Shown: positions 23,699 to 32,547 of the stretch, one piece after another
Position numbering within the stretch: position 1 is the stretch's first letter
How the letters are laid out: every line of letters begins with the position of its first letter
From: JBMNGO01 sp050949885
GTDB lineage: Bacteria > Bacillota > Syntrophomonadia > Syntrophomonadales > Syntrophomonadaceae
Reading direction: 5' to 3'
DNA: 64,000 bases
Assembly: GCA_050949885.1 (NCBI GenBank)
Contig: JBMNGO010000008.1
Span: 180,402 to 244,401, forward strand
Position numbers and translations under genes: made by a program
Notes under the pieces: model-generated
Databases searched by the model: none
Seen by the model: the letters and a program-made list of their open reading frames with translations, nothing else
What the model was told of the DNA's origin: nothing

Positions 23699-25810
23699 AT
23701 GAAATATGAGCGACTTCTTAGACCTCGTGGAATTGCCGTTATTGGTGCAACTCAAAAACAAGACGCGTACGGATATAGGGTACCATCATATCTATTAAAG
23801 CATGGATATACAGGGGAAATATACCCCATAAATCCAAAGTATGAAGAAATACTGGGGTTAAAGTGTTACGGAAGTATTGCTGAAGTTCCAGGACCACTTG
23901 ATGCGGCTGTTGTTCTTACTTCGGGTCCCAAAACTGTTGCAGCTGTGTCCGATTTGGCTGAGAAGGGGGCGGTCGTTGCAGTAATTCCCGGCGATGTCCT
24001 TGATGCCGAACTGGGCAAACAAGTGCGTGAAATAGTAGATCGAACCGGGATACGCATAGTTGGCCCTAACTGTGTGGGCGTGGCCAATTTCCACTATCAC
24101 TCCATCCTTTCTATTTGCAGCACACTGCGTATACCAGCCGAAGCGATAAAACCCGGTGGAGTAGGAATTATATCGCAAAGTGGCGGCATACTTGGTACAG
24201 CCTTAGATAGAGCAACCATCCACGGTATCGGAATAAGCATGATAGCATCTGCCGGACCCGAACTAGACATGGATATATCAGATTATATTGATGTAATGAT
24301 AGAAGATCCAAATACCAAAGCGATAAGCCTTTATGTGGAGACAATACGAAAACCCGCCAAATTTTTCGAGGCAGCAAGAAGAGCAGTCTCAATTGGCAAG
24401 CCGGTTGCAGTTTTAAAAGGAGGCCGCACCGATGAGGGGTCTAAATCTGCAGAATCACATAGCGGACGTTTAGCCGGCGATTATAAGTTAATCCAAGCAT
24501 TATTCAAAAAATACGGCATTATTGAATTAACCCATATGGATGATCTATTCTTTGTACCTGATACTCTAATACGGGTTAAGCCCTCGCAAGGCGGGGTAGC
24601 TGTGGTTTCCCTTTCCGGCGGAACTGCCACTCATGTAGCTGATGTTCTGGCAGAAGCAGGTGTTCCCCTATCACCTCTAACAGAGGAAACGAAAGAAAAG
24701 CTTGCTGCTATTTCGGGCCCCCACGGAACATATAATCCACTCGATGCAGATGACGTTCGCGGTCCAGGCGGAGGGCCTACTAATATGCACGATTCATTAT
24801 TGGTACTTGATAATGATCCGACGGTAGGCACATTGGTTTTTGCCGATACAATGATGATGCCCACTAAAAGACTTGCCCAGGAGGTTGTAAGAGCCTCTGA
24901 AAAAGCCAAAAAACCCATAGTTGTTTGCTGGCCTGTAGGCGACGCAGCTAATGATGGATATGAAGTCCTTCTAGAGGCATCTATACCCTCTTTTAAAGAC
25001 TGCCAGCGATTTGCCGCTTCCATGAGAGCTGTATTTGAATGGCTCTCTATTCAGTCTTCAATAAGTGAGACGGCAACGACCAGTGAAAACATAGTCCATA
25101 AACAAGAAGTCAGCACTATCCTATCAGACTCAACAGGCGGCAGTTTGGATGAAAAAACGTCCAAGTATGTAATGTCACAATACGGAATTCCTGTGGTGCC
25201 TGAATTTCTTGCACTAAGTCCCGAAGAAGCCGTTGATGCAGCAGAGCGGTTAGGTTATCCTGTGGTCCTAAAAATAGTGTCTCCTGATGTTCCCCACAAA
25301 ACGGAGGCAGGCGGGGTCAAATTAGGACTGACAAATGCGGAAGCAGTAAAAGAAGCCTATCAAGTTATATACTCTTCAGTCCGCGCCTATAATCCAACTG
25401 CTAAAATCGAAGGTGTTTTAGTAGGAAAAATGATCAACAACGGTGTCGAACTATTGGCAGGTATAAAGAACGACCCTGATTTGGGGTTGTTTTTGATTTT
25501 CGGAGCAGGTGGGATTTATACGGAGTTGCTTGGTGGAGTAAGTATAGTAGCCGCACCGGTTACGTTAGAGGAAACCCTAGATCTTATTACCAGTAGTAAA
25601 GTGTATCCATTATTACAGGGTTACCGGGGAAAAACAGGGGCTAATATTCAGGCCATCGCCGAAGCTTTAGTATCCTTGAGCAATATGGCTATTGCCCTGG
25701 GCGATCGCCTTGCTGAAGTAGATATTAACCCATTAATGGCATTGCCAGACGGTGTCGTAGCTCTTGACGGTTTGATTGTACTAAGAGATGAAACAAAAGA
25801 TAAAGGATAG
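23699..25810 (+). CDS. NDP-forming acyl-CoA synthetase (acetate-CoA ligase, ADP-forming type), alpha-beta fusion
   Basis: A 703-residue fused enzyme of the succinyl-CoA-synthetase superfamily. Order: CoA-binding domain (LRPRGIAVIGATQ, then VGPNCVGVANF, GGVGIISQSGGI), two ligase-CoA domains including the phospho-His segment SAESHSGRLAGDYK, then a C-terminal ATP-grasp domain (YPVVLKIVSPDVPHKTEAGGVKLGL, then FGAGGIYTELLGGVS and DINPLMALPDG). It interconverts acyl-CoA + ADP + Pi with acid + CoA + ATP, so it may either harvest ATP from acyl-CoA or activate acids. ATG 23699 has AGGAG 8 nt upstream; the GTG at 23690 is too close to it. Confidence 0.93.
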   Translation: MKYERLLRPRGIAVIGATQKQDAYGYRVPSYLLKHGYTGEIYPINPKYEEILGLKCYGSIAEVPGPLDAAVVLTSGPKTVAAVSDLAEKGAVVAVIPGDVLDAELGKQVREIVDRTGIRIVGPNCVGVANFHYHSILSICSTLRIPAEAIKPGGVGIISQSGGILGTALDRATIHGIGISMIASAGPELDMDISDYIDVMIEDPNTKAISLYVETIRKPAKFFEAARRAVSIGKPVAVLKGGRTDEGSKSAESHSGRLAGDYKLIQALFKKYGIIELTHMDDLFFVPDTLIRVKPSQGGVAVVSLSGGTATHVADVLAEAGVPLSPLTEETKEKLAAISGPHGTYNPLDADDVRGPGGGPTNMHDSLLVLDNDPTVGTLVFADTMMMPTKRLAQEVVRASEKAKKPIVVCWPVGDAANDGYEVLLEASIPSFKDCQRFAASMRAVFEWLSIQSSISETATTSENIVHKQEVSTILSDSTGGSLDEKTSKYVMSQYGIPVVPEFLALSPEEAVDAAERLGYPVVLKIVSPDVPHKTEAGGVKLGLTNAEAVKEAYQVIYSSVRAYNPTAKIEGVLVGKMINNGVELLAGIKNDPDLGLFLIFGAGGIYTELLGGVSIVAAPVTLEETLDLITSSKVYPLLQGYRGKTGANIQAIAEALVSLSNMAIALGDRLAEVDINPLMALPDGVVALDGLIVLRDETKDKG

Positions 25811-25884
25811 CAACTCTGTTGATATGTAAGGTCACTTTTGACGGAAATATAACCTCAAATACATTTAATGTGGAGGCGTATCCT

Positions 25885-27195
25885 ATGACGGAAGTTAATA
25901 ACAATTACTCGGTTAACACCCCAGATTACAAAGCGATATTTTCCGGTTCCATCGGTAATATAGTCGAATGGGTGGATTAGTCTATATATGGTTTGGCTGC
26001 GCCCTTTCTCTCCCATGCATTCTTTCCGGAGGGCGACCCGACGGTTGCATTAATACAAACCTACGCCTTATTTGCCATAGGTTTCCTAATCCGCCCCGTT
26101 GGAGCTATGATTCTTGGGCCAATGGGCGATAAGCACGGTCGTAATAAGATATTGGCCCTATCCATAGTCCTAATGGCCTTGGGAACTGGTTTAATAGGAT
26201 TTGTTCCCACCTATGAGAGAATAGGCATTTTGGCTCCTATCATAGTACTTTTGCTACGTTTAGTTCAAGGTTTTGCTGCTGGCGGAGAATGGGGAGCAGC
26301 TACTGCTTTTCTGTACGAATTTGCCCCAGCAGACAAAAAGGCCTTTTTTGGTAGCTTCCGACCTACTGGTACGGGATTAGGCTTTTTCCTCGGCAGCTTT
26401 ATCATGAGTCTTACCGTAACTTTGATGGACCCTGATTTCTTATATTCCTTTGGTTGGAGATTTCCCTTTTTCCTTGCTCTTGTTCTTGGAGGTGTAGGGC
26501 TCTATATCCGGCTCCAGGTTGATGAAACTCCTGTATTTAAAGAAGCACTGGCAAAAAATGATATTGCCGAAAAGCCGTTGACCGAAATGTTCGAGTTGAG
26601 TAAGAAGGCCATTGCAGTTATGTTTGCAATGGTTTTGATATGGAATGCTGTATATTATATCATTTTTACGTATATGCCCACATATTTAAAAGTGACCCTC
26701 AATGTATCACAGGCTACAGCAATGCAGACAAACACTATTGTTACTGCATTTTACACCTGTTTAATCCCTTTGATTGGATGGCTCAGCGATAGATATAGCA
26801 AAAAGATGTTTTTGATGATTTCCTGTCTCGGATTTGTTATTGTAGGCATTCCGGCCTATATGCTACTGGATCCTACCAGTTATTTGAATTTATTGGTGAT
26901 CCAATTGCTACTGGTGACTTTTATGGCTTTTTTCTCCGGCCCGGCTACTGCGGTTATTTCCGAATTATTCCCAGCCCGTGTACGGAATACTGCAGTTTCC
27001 GTAACCTATACGTTTAACGTTGCATTATTCGGCGGAACAGCTCCGATGGTTTGCGTATGGTTGACAAGCGTGACGGGTAACCCCATTGCTCCTGCTTTTT
27101 ATATGGTCTTCTGTTCGCTAATCAGTCTGTGGGGCGTTCTGCAAATTAAAGAGAAAAACGGGGTTCTGCAAGTCGTAGAAAAAAAAGTAAGTTAA
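25885..27195 (+). pseudogene. MFS transporter of the metabolite:H+ symporter (MHS) family, interrupted by an in-frame TAG
   Basis: The ATG at 25885 has GGAGG 8 nt upstream. Frame 25885-27195 is open for 436 codons except one TAG at 25978-25980. The break falls in GNIVEWVD-stop-SIYGLAAPF. MHS proteins (alpha-ketoglutarate, proline/betaine, citrate permeases) read EWYDW or EWYDF there, so a TGG-to-TAG change of Trp32 is the simplest explanation. The rest shows 12-TM MFS features: RPVGAMILGPMGDKHGRNK, RLVQGFAAGGEWGAA, LIGWLSDRYSKK, and no other lesion, so the change is recent or the codon is read through. It is last in the maoC operon; likely a carboxylate importer. Confidence 0.85.
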
Positions 27196-27215
27196 AGACA
27201 AAGCTTATCCCATTA

Positions 27216-27249
27216 ATAAGCAGGCCAATGTTTTCATTGACCTGCTTAT
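27216..27249 (+). terminator. Hairpin terminator after the maoC-MFS operon
   Basis: Fifteen-nt arms ATAAGCAGGcCAATG and CATTGaCCTGCTTAT with a TTTT loop and one mismatch, 20 nt behind the MFS stop codon. The following T-tract is weak (ATATTTACTT). Confidence 0.75.
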
Positions 27250-27921
27250 ATTTACTTGTACCATTCAGCGTTCACCTCTGTCAAAAGAGGCTGAAGCCAG
27301 ATGTTGTGGCCAGTAATAGTGTGTTGCCCGGCTTAGTCCGTTTCACAGCACTCCATTGCTGATTATCTACTTTATCCTCAATATTTGGATCTCTTTGCCA
27401 TAATCCTCCTGGAGACCCCTTTAATTGCATTTTTTCCAAAATTTATTGTGAGTTTTTGTTTTTGGCTTAATCGCTTTTATCCCTTTGGTTATAGGAGCCA
27501 TTTGGCTAAATATAACCGCTATTATCAGACCATTGGGTTCTCTGCCAAGGTTTGACCATGAGAAATGCTATTCAAAGGATCTCCAATCATCGCTCTTCGC
27601 ACTATAATTGTGAAGATTTTATCATATATTTTTGAAGGATTTTTGATAACTTGAGAATAATAACATCTTATATGTTAGCAAGTAACAATAATGCGAAGGC
27701 TTAATCCGCGAATAAATGGTAAATAGATTCCTCCCACGACAAAATAAGGGCAGTCATATAGTATTAATCTCCCAATAGAAATCTTGCATTAGACAACTCG
27801 GCTTGCGTGGCAGGGCTTCACCTAAGATGAACGGGTATGATGTATCCTAGATGTTCTATCCCTTTCGAAAAAGTTATTCTTATGGTTTATTAAAGCTTGG
27901 CGAAGGGAATGAGTTTTTTAC
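27250..27921. other. Long intergenic region, no gene recognised
   Basis: 672 bases with stops in all frames and no convincing ribosome site. Short fragments near 27450-27560 have a membrane-protein-like composition (for example AIWLNITAIIRPLGSL on the plus strand), which could be remains of a transporter gene, but I cannot support a specific family. Confidence 0.4.
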
Positions 27922-28800
27922 ATGGAAAGAATTAAATTTATAGATATGCATGTCCATCCAATGACCCTCAAGTATTACAAAGCTATGAAAGAGGAACGTA
28001 ATGATGAACTTGAAAAATATCTGGGATACGAAAAGGGTCTGATACTTAAAAAAGATATCCACCAGATTGTTAGTGAATATACCAGTGACGATCAATTTTA
28101 TCCAGAAAAAATAGTCCTTTTGGGATGGAATACCGGCCATACGTATGGTGGCATAAAATTTCGTAACGAAGAACTGGCACAAATGGTCGCCATTTATCCA
28201 GACAAACTTATTGGGTTTTGCCAGATCAATCCTAATGAAGGTATAGAAGAATCAATTGCAGAATTAGAGTATTGTATCAAAGAGCTTAAATTGAGTGGTC
28301 TAAAGCTGCACCCAATTCTTCAGGATTTCTTCCCCAATGACAAAAAGATGTACCCTATTTATGAAGCATGCGTAGCAATGGATATACCTATTACGTTCCA
28401 CACTGGCTACGAGGGCCTGGGGACCGGTATTCCGGGGGGAGATGGAATACACTTGAAATATGGCAATCCTATATATATCGATGATGTAGCAGCTGATTTT
28501 CCCAAGTTACGCATTTGCATGGCACATCCCTCTTGGCCATGGGCAGATATCGGTATTGCCGTGGTTCAAAATAAAAAAAATGTTTTTATGGATATCTCTG
28601 GAATGAGACCAAGGTATTTTCCCGATGCCATTAAGAAATACCTGCATATTAAAAGTTTTGTGAGAAAGGTCATGTTTGGTACGGACTATCCTTTTTTTTG
28701 CGTTTCTCAACATATAAATGACCTAAAATTCCTCAGACTCAAGCCTGAGCATATTAACCACATATTATACGACAATGCGTTTGGATTTTTACGGTTATAA
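27922..28800 (+). CDS. Amidohydrolase-related (Amidohydro_2, TIM-barrel) metal-dependent hydrolase/decarboxylase
   Basis: A 292-residue protein with the metal-binding start DMHVHPM (DxHxH), a barrel strand ending in ITFHTGYEG (His), RICMAHPSWPW (His), and a C-terminal GTDYPFF (Asp), the usual ligand set of the family that includes ACMSD-type decarboxylases and lactone hydrolases. The substrate is not predictable. It stands alone between two regulatory gaps, upstream of and co-oriented with the TetR gene. The ribosome site is weak (GAAGGGAATGAG). A link to fatty or aromatic acid use is inferred from the neighbourhood only. Confidence 0.85.
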   Translation: MERIKFIDMHVHPMTLKYYKAMKEERNDELEKYLGYEKGLILKKDIHQIVSEYTSDDQFYPEKIVLLGWNTGHTYGGIKFRNEELAQMVAIYPDKLIGFCQINPNEGIEESIAELEYCIKELKLSGLKLHPILQDFFPNDKKMYPIYEACVAMDIPITFHTGYEGLGTGIPGGDGIHLKYGNPIYIDDVAADFPKLRICMAHPSWPWADIGIAVVQNKKNVFMDISGMRPRYFPDAIKKYLHIKSFVRKVMFGTDYPFFCVSQHINDLKFLRLKPEHINHILYDNAFGFLRL

Positions 28801-28923
28801 TATAGCATATATTGGGAAAGTAATTTTCGGAGCATCTATCATGACTGTCGATTTATGTTTTATGTAGTATAATCTTGTTTGGGAGATAGGTTTTGCTATT
28901 TTAACTGAAAGGAAGATCACCTC

Positions 28924-29550
28924 ATGTTTCATCCCTTTGATGAAATACCAACAACAATAAAGAATAGCGAGCTAATAATTAAGAGAAGACAGGAAATTGC
29001 AAATGCAGCGCTAAAAATTTTCTCACAAAAAGGTTATTATAATACGACTATACGCGACATAGCCAAGGAGGTTAATCTTGGTATAGGCGGTATTTATGCC
29101 TACATCAGTACCAAAGAAGATATATTAAGAATAATTTTTGATAATTACTTGCATAAGCTTCTTGAGGAGTTGGAAGCTGTTGATTCTTCACTTTCACATA
29201 CAGATAATTTAATTAATAAATGTCGCAAATTTTTTAGTATGAATGAAAAGAATGCCGAAACCATTAGATTAATGTATAGTGAGCTTCGTTTTGTCCAAAA
29301 AGATCTTATTTATTATCTTTTTGATTATAGTAATCGGATTATTCAAGTTTTCGAAAAGATAATTATACTAGGACAGCAAAATGGTGAGTTTAATAGAAAT
29401 ATAGACCCAAGGACCGTTGCTTTTGACATAATGACGTTTGGCAACATGTGGTGCTTTTACAAGTCTTTCTTTAAAGGGAAGTCCTGGGAAGAATACAGCA
29501 ACTCACATATAAACAATATCCTTATTCTCCTTGGTGCCAATCGTTCATGA
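28924..29550 (+). CDS. TetR/AcrR-family transcriptional regulator
   Basis: A 208-residue regulator. After a 20-residue lead, KRRQEIANAALKIFSQKGYYNTTIRDIAKEVNLGIGGIYAYISTKEDIL is a clear TetR helix-turn-helix; the C-terminal helical part is the ligand domain, resembling fatty-acyl-CoA-responsive members. It is the only TetR protein in the window and lies between the two operons bearing the CGAACGTTCG palindrome, so it is the prime candidate to bind it. No such site precedes its own gene. AAAGGA lies about 11 nt before ATG 28924. Repeat array B starts at its stop codon. Confidence 0.9.
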   Translation: MFHPFDEIPTTIKNSELIIKRRQEIANAALKIFSQKGYYNTTIRDIAKEVNLGIGGIYAYISTKEDILRIIFDNYLHKLLEELEAVDSSLSHTDNLINKCRKFFSMNEKNAETIRLMYSELRFVQKDLIYYLFDYSNRIIQVFEKIIILGQQNGEFNRNIDPRTVAFDIMTFGNMWCFYKSFFKGKSWEEYSNSHINNILILLGANRS

Positions 29551-29914
29551 TTGCCCCACTCTCTATGACCCAAACTCGCGCAAGCATGATGCTTTATTCA
29601 AGCGCCGGAAGGTAAGGCGGGCTGAGTTGCGTACAAAACTAAACAATAACATCCCTGCTATCATCCGCAACATCCCTCAATCAGCGGACTGGAGACCGGC
29701 TGACCAGCGGGATAAAGCATCATGTTTGCCCCACTCTCTATGACTCACACTCGCGCAAGCATGATGCTTTATTCAAGCGCCGGAAGGTAAGGCGGGCTGA
29801 GTTGCGTACAAAACTAAACAATAACATCCCTGCTATCATCCGCAATATCCCTCAATCCGTAAACAGGAGACCGGCTGACCAGCGGGATAAAGCATCATAA
29901 TTGCCCCACTCTCT
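29546..29914. repeat. Repeat array B: two full units of the 175-bp palindromic element
   Basis: Units begin at 29585 and 29760, again 175 bp apart, with arms ATGATGCTTTATTC and GGATAAAGCATCAT and the inner pair GCCGG/CCGGC retained. Linkers (GTTTGCCCCACTCTC through GCGCAAGC) stand before, between and after the units. The sequence differs from array A mainly inside the loop (for example AGTTGCGTACAAAAC against ATTTAAATGCAAACC) while arms and pairing are kept. The array begins within the TetR stop codon and lies between convergent genes, like array A. Confidence 0.9.
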
Positions 29915-30056
29915 TTTTTGTGAAATATTCAAACGCAAGCCCCTATTCTTTTTAGGGAATAGGGGCTCTATATAGGGAGGAGGAATTGGATGTTCCGTTG
30001 GCTCTCAAACGTGTTTCTAAATCTTTTAAGACCTTAAATAGGTCTATAGCTTGGTC
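29915..30056. other. Gap between repeat array B and the second thiolase pair
   Basis: Contains the hairpin at 29938 and a strong GGAGGAGG ribosome-like site followed by a 15-codon frame at 29990 that stops, possibly the beginning of a gene lost when the thiolase block arrived. No gene is called. Confidence 0.45.
29938..29967. terminator. Strong hairpin downstream of the tct-hbd-thl operon
   Basis: Eleven-pair stem AGCCCCTATTC/GAATAGGGGCT with an 8-nt loop. On the minus strand it lies 90 nt behind the last thiolase stop; T-richness after it is modest (TTGCGTTTG), so termination is probable but not certain. Confidence 0.6.
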
Positions 30057-31244
30057 CTACATCCTTTCCATAACCACCGTTAACGACTGACCGCCCAGGG
30101 CGCCTACATTAACCAGGCCTAATTTGGCTCCGGTCCTCTGCAGCCGGTAGATCATATTTACTGCCATTAACGTCCCAGTTGCTGCGCCGGGATGACCATA
30201 GGCCAGGCTGGAACCATCAACATTTATCCTGCCTTTGGCTTCTGGTCCTAGCAGGTCGCTTACGATTACTCCATAGGCCGCTGATGGCTCATGCAAGTCT
30301 AGGAAATCTACTTCATACAGTTTTTTCCCGGCCGCTTTTAATGCTTTTTGGATGGAATCCACAGTAGTTCTCTCCAGCAGGGTGGGATTACCTGCGGCTA
30401 CGCCGAATCCCAGCACCCTGGCCAGGGGTTTGCATCCGCTGTCCTTGGCTTTGTCAGCTGTCAGCATAACCAGGGTGGCTGCTCCGTCAGCCAGGTTGGC
30501 GGTGTTTTTCTCTGTGGCGCTTCCCCACGGGTTTATGCTGGGTAAGCCCATCAGTTTTTCTAATGTAGCTAAGCCCGGGCCTTCATCTGTGGCAATGGTG
30601 ACTTCTGTCTTTTTTACTTTCTTTACTACTGGCACTATAGCTTCTTGCATTAGCTCTTTCTTTGCTGCATCTACGGCCCGGGCGTGGCTGGCTGCAGTGT
30701 ATTCATCTATGGTTTGCCTGCTTAATCCATAGTTTTTGGCTATGGTGTCTGCCAGGGTGGCTCTGGTTAATTCCCCATACAGGTCTTGTGGCTGGGCATT
30801 GGTTTCTATTTCTATTTTGGGATCATGGAAGCAATAGCTTGGAGGCCCGAATTGATATCGGGGATGGAATATATAGTGCTGGGCCATGCTGAAGCTTTCT
30901 ACTCCGCTTACTGCTATGGCCTGGTATTCTTCTCCCGCCAGTTTGTTGAAACTGCTGATCATGGCCTGCAACCCGCCGGCGCAAAGTGTGTTTATGGTGA
31001 ATCCGGCGGTGTCTTCGCTCAATCCGGCTAATAGCCAGCCGTGCCTGGCTACATTGGCCGGCAAGCTGCTCTGTAATCCCTGTCCGCCTATGCTGATCTC
31101 TATCTCTGATGAATCAAGGCCCGCTCGTTCAACTGCTGCTTTCATGGATTGGGCGATTAAGTCCTGGCTCCTTTGTTGTCCTAATTGCCCTCTGTATTTC
31201 CCTATTGGGGTCCTGGCTCCACTTACAATTACTACTTCTTTCAT
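30057..31244 (-). CDS. Thiolase-superfamily protein, non-canonical active site (copy 2)
   Basis: Identical to the protein at 17420 except for the last two residues (RM instead of KI), because the duplication block ends in its final codons. It likewise has nucleophile Cys88 but HEPSAAY and NVGALGG in place of NEAF and the C-terminal Cys motif. It is last gene of the tctC-tctB-tctA-hbd-thl-thl operon. Retention of both partners in both operons argues that the pair works together. Confidence 0.9.
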   Translation of the reverse strand: MKEVVIVSGARTPIGKYRGQLGQQRSQDLIAQSMKAAVERAGLDSSEIEISIGGQGLQSSLPANVARHGWLLAGLSEDTAGFTINTLCAGGLQAMISSFNKLAGEEYQAIAVSGVESFSMAQHYIFHPRYQFGPPSYCFHDPKIEIETNAQPQDLYGELTRATLADTIAKNYGLSRQTIDEYTAASHARAVDAAKKELMQEAIVPVVKKVKKTEVTIATDEGPGLATLEKLMGLPSINPWGSATEKNTANLADGAATLVMLTADKAKDSGCKPLARVLGFGVAAGNPTLLERTTVDSIQKALKAAGKKLYEVDFLDLHEPSAAYGVIVSDLLGPEAKGRINVDGSSLAYGHPGAATGTLMAVNMIYRLQRTGAKLGLVNVGALGGQSLTVVMERM

Positions 31245-32514
31245 TTTTTGCTTCCCTCCTTTGCTGATGTTACTGTATCCGTTCGATGATTATGGCTGTA
31301 CCTACTCCGCCGCCGCAGCATAAGGTGGCTAATCCGTATCTGCCCTGGGTCCTTTCCAATCCATGCAAGAGTTTGGTGGTTATTATGCAGCCGCTGGCTC
31401 CTAAGGGATGGCCTAGGGCTATGGCTCCACCCCACACGTTGACATGCTTATCTAACCATTCATCATCTACTCCCCAGTCTGCTTTCCATTCGCAGAATAC
31501 TGCCAGGCTCTGGGCTGCAAAGGCTTCGTTCAGTTCAACAAAGTCCATGTCGGTTAGTTTTAACCCTGCTTTTTTCATGGCTACTGCGGTGGCCGGCACC
31601 GGACCCCGTCCCATTATGGTAGGATCAACTCCTGCGCTGCCGCAGCTTATTATTCTGGCTCTGGGTTTTACCCCTAATTCATCAGCTTTTTCTCTGGACA
31701 TAAGGAGGGCAAAGGCGGCTCCATCATTTCTTCCCGATGAGCTTCCCGCCGTTATGGTCCCGTCTTTTTTGAACACGGGTTTTAGTTTGGCCAGATCTTC
31801 TATAGTAACATCTCGGCGGGGGAATTCATCTACTTCAAATATTCCTGTGCTTCCATCTGTTTTGGTATATTTTACTGGCACTATTTCGGCTTTGAAGTCC
31901 CCGTTGTCTATGGCTTTGACGGTTAATTGCTGGCTCCTTAAGGCAAAATGGTCCTGGGCTTCACGGGATATATTGTGCAATACCTGCAGGTTTTCGGCGG
32001 TTATGCCCATGGGTATATGGCCATACTTTTCTACCGGTGCTGCTCCCGGTCCCCCGGCTATTATGGAGTCATGCAGGATTACATCTTTGTTCCCAAAGGC
32101 ATGGTTGTCGGCGTCGGATAAGAAGTATTCGCCACCGCTCATCCATTCAACTCCACCCGCCAGTATTACATCAGCAAATCCGTTTTTGATAAATTCGTAA
32201 CCTTCCATCATGGCCAGCATTCCTGAGCCGCAGGCTACGGTCTCTGTAAAGGCCGGGGTTTCTTCAGGCAATCCGATCATCAGGGCTATGTTCCTTCCTG
32301 CATTGGCGCAGCTGGTATTCTGTTTTACCTGCCCCAGAATCAAGTAATCGTAGTCTTTTGCCTTGATTTTACTTTTGTTCCGGTCTACTACCGCTTTGGC
32401 CACCTGGCTGGCCAGGTCCCAAAACGGCAGGTCTCTCAGGGTGCCGCCGTGTCTTCCCACGGCACTGCGTGCCATATCCACTATTACTACTTCGCGCATC
32501 TGTTTTTACCTCCC
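30065..32514. repeat. Segmental duplication, copy 2 (2450 bp)
   Basis: Match of 17428-19877; see that entry. Outside the block the flanks differ completely: copy 1 is preceded by ech, copy 2 by a short spacer and hbd. Confidence 0.95.
31270..32499 (-). CDS. Acetyl-CoA acetyltransferase / 3-ketoacyl-CoA thiolase, canonical (copy 2)
   Basis: Identical in protein sequence to 18633-19862, with Cys90, NEAFAAQS, GHPLGASG and CCGGGVG all present. In this operon it follows hbd directly without an enoyl-CoA hydratase, with a 48-nt gap. It should thiolyse acetoacetyl-CoA. Two identical copies under different operon contexts may serve dosage or different substrates of induction. Confidence 0.95.
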   Translation of the reverse strand: MREVVIVDMARSAVGRHGGTLRDLPFWDLASQVAKAVVDRNKSKIKAKDYDYLILGQVKQNTSCANAGRNIALMIGLPEETPAFTETVACGSGMLAMMEGYEFIKNGFADVILAGGVEWMSGGEYFLSDADNHAFGNKDVILHDSIIAGGPGAAPVEKYGHIPMGITAENLQVLHNISREAQDHFALRSQQLTVKAIDNGDFKAEIVPVKYTKTDGSTGIFEVDEFPRRDVTIEDLAKLKPVFKKDGTITAGSSSGRNDGAAFALLMSREKADELGVKPRARIISCGSAGVDPTIMGRGPVPATAVAMKKAGLKLTDMDFVELNEAFAAQSLAVFCEWKADWGVDDEWLDKHVNVWGGAIALGHPLGASGCIITTKLLHGLERTQGRYGLATLCCGGGVGTAIIIERIQ

Positions 32515-32547
32515 GTCCCCATTTGGGTTATTTTTTTACCAGCGGTC

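Noticed and set aside
25978..25980. Pyrrolysine codon in the MFS gene
   Set aside because: The position is a conserved Trp/Phe in a transporter, not a methylamine methyltransferase; no pyl genes are in the window. A TGG-to-TAG mutation is simpler.
29990..30037. 15-codon ORF with a strong GGAGGAGG ribosome-like site
   Set aside because: Too short and stops before the thiolase block; at most a remnant of a gene start.
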